The notes under the pieces: model-generated | What the model saw: only the letters and a program-made list of their open reading frames with translations | Database searches by the model: none | Told to the model about the DNA's origin: nothing | In this document: positions 58,856 through 64,000 of the stretch, piece by piece | Layout of the letters: every line of letters starts with the position of its first letter | Numbering within the stretch: position 1 is the stretch's first letter | Assembly: GCA_029210625.1 (NCBI GenBank) | Contig: JARGFU010000006.1 | Location: 186,001-250,000 of the forward strand | DNA length: 64,000 nucleotides | Source: Deltaproteobacteria bacterium | GTDB lineage: Bacteria; Myxococcota; Myxococcia; SLRQ01 | Reading direction: 5' to 3' | Program-made: the position numbers and the translations under genes

Positions 58856-60982
58856 CTACTTGCCGCGGAGACGGCCGAGGAGCCCGCCGCCCTTGCCCTT
58901 CTCCTGGCGGCGCGCGAGGACCCGCAGCTGCTGCTGGGCGCCGCCGTGGTTCGCCTCGATCGAGAGCACCCGCTTGAAGTGCGAGGTGGCCTCGTCGTCG
59001 TTGCCGGCCTTCAGGGCGATGAGCCCGAGGAAGAAGTAGCCCTCGGCCAGGCGGGGGAGCTCCTGGAGGGCCTTCTCGATCTGCGCCCGGGACTCGGCGG
59101 CGACGGCGTCGCCCTCGGTGAGGAAGCGGGCGTAGGCCCGGTAGACGTAGAACTCGGCCTGGGAGTGGTCGAGCTCGATGGCCTGCTGGAGGAGGGGCAG
59201 GGCCTTGGGGGCCTTCCCGGCCTTCACCAGGATCGCGGCCTTCTCGAAGAGCTCCTGGGCCTTGAGGATCTGCCCCACGTCGGTCGGCAGGCCGCGGGCC
59301 TTGCGATCGAGGTAGACGTCGTACTCGGCCCGGCGCTCCTTGTCGGCCAGGTTCTCCTTGGCCGCGCCAATGCGGGCGAAGATCTCCTCGAGCTTGGGCG
59401 CGGCGGCGCCGAGGTTGAAGCCGGCGAAGCGGTCGGTGTGCCACTGCCGGGCCAGCTCGAGGTAGGCCTGCTGGATGGTCTCGTCCCGGGCGTTGTGGGG
59501 GACGCCGAGCACCTCGTAGTGGGACTGCTCGGCCATCGCCTTGTGCATCCGGGCGATCTCGGCGCGGGCCTGCTGATCCTCCGGGGAGAAGACCTGTCCG
59601 GCGTCGAGGTCGACCTGGACCGGGGCGGCCGCGGCGGGAGGCGCCGCGGGCGCGGGCGCGGGGGTGGCGGGCCCCCCCATGGTCGGCGGCGTGATCGAGG
59701 GAGGCGGCGCGGCGGGCGGGGGCCGCTGCAGGGGCGGCGCGCCCGGCGCGCCGGGAGGCCGGACCCCGGGGGCACCCCGAGCCGGACCCGCCGGAGCCGA
59801 GGGGGGCGGCGCGGCCTCCGCGGGGGCGGCCGAGTCCTGAGCGGTCTTCGAGAGGCGCAGCAGCCCGGTGCCCACCAGCGCGAAGAGGAGGGGCAGGTCC
59901 TCGTCGGGGACCTGATCCATCAGGATGCCCAGGGTGATCGTGCCCGCGATCTGCGGGGTGACCCGCTCGCCGGGGGCGACCTGCCGCAGGGTGTAGGACT
60001 CGCGATCCAGCAGGGGCGTGCGCACGAGGTAGGCGGCCTGCCGCTGGCCCAGGAAGCTCTTCAGGGTCTCGGTCGGGTAGAAGCGCCGGACGCCCTCGAG
60101 GATCGCCTTGAGGGGGTGGATCCGGTGGTCGGGGGTCGCGGCCGCCCCGTGGGGATCGACCACGAAGCTGGCCTCGCCGTCGGCCCAGCCCATGGCGGCG
60201 GTCGCCACCTCCTCGACCTGCATGGCCAGGGCCCGGTCCAGCTCACCCTGGCCCAGGACCTTCTTCTTGAGCAGGGCGTCGGCCAGGGGCAGCTTCTTCT
60301 TCTGAGCGAGCTCCACCGCCTTGCGGAAGGCCTCCTCCTCGATGGTCCCGTTCGCCACCTGCATCATCCCCACGTTCTCCTTCGCGAGGTTGCTGGAGGC
60401 GTGGCGGATCTGGCCGTGGTGGAAAGTGATGCGCCGGCGGGCCTTGCCCCTCACCAGCTCGAGGTGACCCGAGGCCCGCTGCTCGTAGAGGCGCAGGTAG
60501 ATCCGGTAGGCAGGATCCTGGGCCAGCAGGGACTGGAAGTCGGTGGCCTCCGGCGTCTGCACCACGGCCCGGTGCGGCGCCCGCCGCTTCTGCTCGGCGG
60601 CCTGGCCGGGGACGGGGATGCCCAGGCGCTGGGCGACCTTGGTCTGGAAGGCCTTGTTGTCGAAGGGCTTCCCCAGGAAGTCGCACTGGAACTTCTGCCA
60701 GAGCTCGCGGCCGGTGCTCGCCTGCTTCAGGACGCCGCTGACCGCCAGCATCCCCAGCTTCGGGCCGGTGGAGGAGCGGATCTGGGCGGCCAGCTTCATG
60801 CCGTCGCTGCCCGGGAGGAAGAGGTCGAGGATCACCAGATCCGGCACGAACTCCTCCACCAGCTTCATGACCTGGGCGGCCTCGAGGCAGGTCTGCACCT
60901 CGAAGCCCATCTGCTGGCAGAGCTGGCTCATCGCCTCGGCGACGGGCTCCTCGTCGTCGATGACCAGGACCTTCTTCGACAT
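58856..60982 (-). CDS. Receiver protein with DUF4388-like, J-like and TPR regions
   Basis: A 708-residue protein. A receiver domain (1-125) has VIDDEEPVAEA and the phosphoacceptor LVILDLFLPGSDG. Then follows a DUF4388/PATAN-like region (about 140-340; LELVRGKARRRITFHHGQI), a Pro/Ala linker, a J-like domain with HTDRF where the HPD motif is expected (about 514), and TPR repeats to the end. DnaJ action on Hsp70 needs HPD, so this J domain is probably non-canonical. Such layouts are common in Myxococcota signalling. It lies 5 nt after the SppA gene. Confidence 0.82.
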   Translation of the reverse strand: MSKKVLVIDDEEPVAEAMSQLCQQMGFEVQTCLEAAQVMKLVEEFVPDLVILDLFLPGSDGMKLAAQIRSSTGPKLGMLAVSGVLKQASTGRELWQKFQCDFLGKPFDNKAFQTKVAQRLGIPVPGQAAEQKRRAPHRAVVQTPEATDFQSLLAQDPAYRIYLRLYEQRASGHLELVRGKARRRITFHHGQIRHASSNLAKENVGMMQVANGTIEEEAFRKAVELAQKKKLPLADALLKKKVLGQGELDRALAMQVEEVATAAMGWADGEASFVVDPHGAAATPDHRIHPLKAILEGVRRFYPTETLKSFLGQRQAAYLVRTPLLDRESYTLRQVAPGERVTPQIAGTITLGILMDQVPDEDLPLLFALVGTGLLRLSKTAQDSAAPAEAAPPPSAPAGPARGAPGVRPPGAPGAPPLQRPPPAAPPPSITPPTMGGPATPAPAPAAPPAAAAPVQVDLDAGQVFSPEDQQARAEIARMHKAMAEQSHYEVLGVPHNARDETIQQAYLELARQWHTDRFAGFNLGAAAPKLEEIFARIGAAKENLADKERRAEYDVYLDRKARGLPTDVGQILKAQELFEKAAILVKAGKAPKALPLLQQAIELDHSQAEFYVYRAYARFLTEGDAVAAESRAQIEKALQELPRLAEGYFFLGLIALKAGNDDEATSHFKRVLSIEANHGGAQQQLRVLARRQEKGKGGGLLGRLRGK

Positions 60983-60987
60983 GGTGA

Positions 60988-63480
60988 CTATCGGACCTCC
61001 ACCCAGACGGGAGAGAGCGCCAGCGCCCGGCCGCTCCCCAGCAGCTCGAGTACCGGCAAGAGAGCTTTCACCTTCGCGGAAAGGTTCTCGGGGAGCAAGG
61101 TGAGGGGCCCTCCCTCGCCCCCGAAGGGGCGCAGCTGCGGGCCGGCCAGGCCGCGGAAGTCCAGCTCCACCACCTCGCCGGGATCGATGCCCGCCCGCTC
61201 CTTCGCGAGGGCGACCGCGCGCTCGAAGCCGCCGAGCTCGTCGACCAGCCCCCGCTCGTGGGCCTGCGCGCCGGTCCAGACCCGACCCTGACCCAGGGCA
61301 TCGACCTCCTCCACCGAGAGGCGGCGGCCCTTGGCCACCCGGTCCAGGAAGAGGTCGTAGCCGGCCTTCACGAAGCGCTCCATCGAGGCCCGCTCGGACT
61401 CGCTCCAGCCGTGATCGAAGCCGAGGATCCGGGCGTTGGGGGCGCCGTCGAGGGAGGAGACCACCACCCCGAGCTCGGTGAAGAGCGCGGAGAGATCGAC
61501 GTGGCCGGCGAAGATGCCGATGCTGCCGGTGAGGGTGGAGGGATCGGCGACGATCAGATCGGCGCCGGCGGCGGCGTAGTAGCCACCGCTGGCCGCCACG
61601 CTCCCCATGGAGGCGACCACCGGCTTCTCCTTGGCGGCGAGCTTCACCGCCCGCCACATCAGGTCGGAGGCGTGGGCGTCCCCGCCGCCGCTGTCGATCC
61701 GCAGCACGATGGCGGCGACCTCGGGGTCCCGGCGGGCGTCCTCCATCTGCCGGGCGAAGGTCCGGGCGCCGGTGACGCTGGCGGCGTCGTCGAAGAGGGA
61801 GGAGGGGGTCTCTCCGGGCACGATGGTCCCGCGGATCTCCACCACGGCGATGGCCGTCCGCGGGCCCCAGGGGTGGCCGGCGTGGCGGCGGGCGCCGTAG
61901 CGGTGGATGAGCCGGGTCCGGGCGCCGGCGGGCGCGCCCTCCTGCCGGGCGAGGGCCTGCTCGTCCAGCTCGTCGGGGTAGACCAGGGCGTCGATCAGCC
62001 CGGCCTCGAGGGCCGCGCGGGCGCCGAGGATCCCTTCGGCCAGGAGCGCGTCGAGCCGCTCGGCGCCGAGGTCCCGGGCCGCGCCGACCGCCTGCCGGTA
62101 GCGCGGGGAGAGATCGCCCAGCAGCGAGGTGCGCACCTCGGCCTCGGCCTCCGAGATGTCCTCCTCGAGGAAGGTGTCGGGGGCGTTCTTGTAGCGGCCG
62201 ATGCGGGCGAACTCGGCCCGGATGCCCAGCTCGTCGAGGAGGCGCCGCAGGTAGATCGACGTCGAGGAGAGCCCGTTGACCAGGAAGACCGCCCCCGGCG
62301 CGGCGAGGATGCGGTCGGCGCCGGTTGCCAGGTAGTAGAGGGCGTCGTCGGCGGCCTCGAGGTAGAAGGTCGTCTTCTTGCCGCTCTGTCGCAGGCGGGC
62401 GAGCGCCGCGCGCAGCTCCTCCACCTCGGCCATCGAGAGGGAGGCGCCCCCGGCGGCGCGGATCAGCACCCCGGAGATCTCCCGATCGCGGCGGGCCTGA
62501 TCGAGGAGGGCGAGGAGCTCCAGGAGGCGGTCCCGCCGGCTGCGACCGAAGAGGAGGCTGCCGCCGTCGGCGAGGAGGTCGTCGAGATCGAGCACGGCCA
62601 TGCCGATCCCGCTGACGATCGAGGAGTGGCGGGCGGAGGAGATCCGGACGTCGAGGCTGCTGGTGAGGCCCTGCTCACCGGTGTCCAGGCGGCGGGAGAC
62701 CGGCGAGCCGGTGACGGCGACGCCGAGGTGCGAGAGGTCGATCCGCAGGCCGACCTCGATGCGGTGGGCGCCCTCGCTGCCGTCGAGGCGGTGACTGCCG
62801 CCCGCGAGGAGCTCGAGGCCGTGGAGCGCGCGCAGGCGGGCGGTCCAGCCCACCTCTCCGCTGCTGGCGAAGATGCGATCGGTGCCGGACCAACTCCAGG
62901 AGGTGCCCAGGGTGAGGCGCCCGCGGAGCAGGGAGGTGCCCAGCCCGAAGGCGTAGGCCGGATCGATCGCCCGGCTCGCGAGGTCACGCACCGAGAAGCC
63001 GTAGGAGAGGTGCTCGTGGGGGCGGCCGCCCACCGCGAAGTCGTAGGCGAAGAGCCGGGCGCGGGCCGGATCGCGGGTGGCCAGCCCCCGGGCCGAGAGC
63101 CCCACCGAGAAGGCGCGGCCGCCGAAGGCCAGCGAGCCGCCCAGCCAGCGCTCGTCACCCCGGGGGACCATCCGATCGTCGGTCCAGCTCCCGTGGAGGG
63201 CCATCGCCAGGTTCCGCCGCGAGAGGCCGTAGGCGACCCGGACCGCGTCGCGGCTCTCGGGCGTGCCCGCGCCGTCGGTCTGGTACTGGATGCGCAGCTC
63301 GTGCCCGGTCTGGAAGAGGAGCGCCGCCGGGTTGAGGCCGAGGTCGCTCGTGCCCTCGGCCAGGGCCACGTCGGTGGCCGGCGGGCGCAGGCCCGGCGCC
63401 AGCACCTGGGCGCGCGCCGGGAGGGCTCCGGCGAGGAGGGCGAGGGTCAGGAGGAGGGGCAGGCGAGGTCGAGGCTTCAT
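60988..63480 (-). CDS. sppA: SppA-type S49 peptidase with N-terminal beta-barrel-like domain
   Basis: An 830-residue exported protein (Sec signal peptide, cleavage near ARAQV). Residues about 30-290 are beta-strand-rich, like an outer-membrane barrel with SYGFSVRDLAS and WSWSGTDRIF. The S49 part follows as two tandem domains, as in long SppA: general base Lys in RYKNAPDTF (about 428) and nucleophile Ser in VAASGGYY (about 628). SppA degrades signal peptides and membrane proteins. The barrel fusion is unusual. The start may be the GTG at 63486, 6 nt earlier. It is followed by the receiver/J-domain gene. Confidence 0.85.
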   Translation of the reverse strand: MKPRPRLPLLLTLALLAGALPARAQVLAPGLRPPATDVALAEGTSDLGLNPAALLFQTGHELRIQYQTDGAGTPESRDAVRVAYGLSRRNLAMALHGSWTDDRMVPRGDERWLGGSLAFGGRAFSVGLSARGLATRDPARARLFAYDFAVGGRPHEHLSYGFSVRDLASRAIDPAYAFGLGTSLLRGRLTLGTSWSWSGTDRIFASSGEVGWTARLRALHGLELLAGGSHRLDGSEGAHRIEVGLRIDLSHLGVAVTGSPVSRRLDTGEQGLTSSLDVRISSARHSSIVSGIGMAVLDLDDLLADGGSLLFGRSRRDRLLELLALLDQARRDREISGVLIRAAGGASLSMAEVEELRAALARLRQSGKKTTFYLEAADDALYYLATGADRILAAPGAVFLVNGLSSTSIYLRRLLDELGIRAEFARIGRYKNAPDTFLEEDISEAEAEVRTSLLGDLSPRYRQAVGAARDLGAERLDALLAEGILGARAALEAGLIDALVYPDELDEQALARQEGAPAGARTRLIHRYGARRHAGHPWGPRTAIAVVEIRGTIVPGETPSSLFDDAASVTGARTFARQMEDARRDPEVAAIVLRIDSGGGDAHASDLMWRAVKLAAKEKPVVASMGSVAASGGYYAAAGADLIVADPSTLTGSIGIFAGHVDLSALFTELGVVVSSLDGAPNARILGFDHGWSESERASMERFVKAGYDLFLDRVAKGRRLSVEEVDALGQGRVWTGAQAHERGLVDELGGFERAVALAKERAGIDPGEVVELDFRGLAGPQLRPFGGEGGPLTLLPENLSAKVKALLPVLELLGSGRALALSPVWVEVR

Positions 63481-63529
63481 GTCCACCGTTCTTTATAGCC
63501 CTGGAGCGCCTGTAATAGGCTCCCCCGCC

Positions 63530-64000
63530 ATGAGCGATGCAAGCCTCGAACACCTCCCCGACTGGGCCCGCTCCCTCGGCCGCCACTACCTCGCCGGCGG
63601 GGTCTCGACCTTCGTCCTCCACGGCAACACCCGTGACCTGCAGCCGATCGGGAAGAGCGAGGGAGGGGTCGGACACGTCTCCCTGCGCGTGCTGCTCACC
63701 GATCACCTCTTCTCCGGCCGCGACCTCATCCTCCACTTCGATCGCTCGGCGGGGCTGCGCGCCGACACCAAGGGGCAGCAGCAGGCCCTCCTGCGATCGG
63801 TGGAGGCCTACGACGAGGTGCACGGCACGAACTACGGCGTGAGCCTGCCGCGCACCCCCGGCCGGGCCTTCCCCCTGATCGAGAGCCTCCTACGCCGGCG
63901 GGTGGCCGATCGGAAGCGGGTCACGGTGGTCCTCGACTTCGCCGAGACCCTCGCCCCGGCCCAGCCCGCGGCGGGGATGAGCGCCGACGACCGCTACGCC
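63530..64000 (+). CDS. Probable AAA-family ATPase, N-terminal part
   Basis: The first 157 residues of a protein that runs off the right edge. The segment STFVLHGNTRDLQP with a following FDRSAGLR resembles the N-terminal domain of a bacterial AAA ATPase family, but the Walker motifs are beyond the window, so the call is moderate. No signal peptide is present. It is divergent from the sppA-like gene with a 49-nt gap containing TATAAA on the minus strand. Confidence 0.5.
   Translation, partial: MSDASLEHLPDWARSLGRHYLAGGVSTFVLHGNTRDLQPIGKSEGGVGHVSLRVLLTDHLFSGRDLILHFDRSAGLRADTKGQQQALLRSVEAYDEVHGTNYGVSLPRTPGRAFPLIESLLRRRVADRKRVTVVLDFAETLAPAQPAAGMSADDRYA

Noticed and set aside
61258-63498. Long open frame on the plus strand opposite the SppA gene, and similar long frames opposite or beside other genes
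   Set aside because: High G+C makes long antisense frames common. These lack known domains and have composition typical of shadow frames; the genes listed explain the region.

Overview
The window is about 70% G+C and almost fully coding, with 42 protein genes, no tRNA or rRNA, and no insertion sequence or CRISPR array that I could see. It most likely comes from a member of the Myxococcota, probably an uncultured one. The signs are a truncated MglA-type GTPase at the left edge, a CdnL/CarD-type RNA-polymerase-binding protein, a response regulator combined with a DUF4388-like region and a J-like domain, and many lipoproteins built from cysteine-rich or calcium-binding repeats. The species assignment is inference.

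Left third (1-22300): MglA; a radical SAM gene followed by a DUF255 thioredoxin-fold gene; an exported EEP-family phosphohydrolase with an outer-membrane barrel; a metzincin-like lipoprotein; two envelope proteins; a 1111-residue Cys/Asp repeat lipoprotein; an unrecognised P-loop protein with a helical partner; an OPT transporter; a patatin-like phospholipase; and a CARDB protein with a sorting-tag-like C terminus.

Middle (22400-45760): a tight four-gene operon (22429-27693) encodes a membrane protein whose C terminus is a run of Cys-His-Ser-Ala repeats, a radical SAM/SPASM protein directly abutting it, and two zinc-ribbon proteins. I regard it as the best candidate for an undescribed modification system. 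It is followed by a heme-c-sensing hybrid histidine kinase, envelope lipoproteins, a lytic transglycosylase, a GlnRS with a GatB/YqeY tail, and a pal-cpoB pair. The gene overlapping cpoB is read through an in-frame TGA that very probably encodes selenocysteine (UshA-like selenoprotein). Cys-rich lipoproteins and a highly charged coiled-coil protein close the region.

Right third (45760-64000): a 120-nt intergenic stretch carries two interleaved perfect 10-bp inverted repeats in pseudoknot order. It is followed by a radical SAM-fold protein with no cluster cysteines, an AsmA-like giant, a TSP3/VWA lipoprotein, and an operon of CdnL with a histone H1-like tail, an archaemetzincin lacking all zinc ligands, an uncharacterised membrane-anchored protein and a GT39-type glycosyltransferase. 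The window ends with a REC/J-domain protein, an SppA-type protease and the start of a probable AAA ATPase gene.

Several genes lack a Shine-Dalgarno and have a TANNNT box 6-8 nt before the start codon, which suggests leaderless transcription. Two convergent gene pairs share a CTAG in which both stop codons lie. No stretch over 300 bases lacks a gene.
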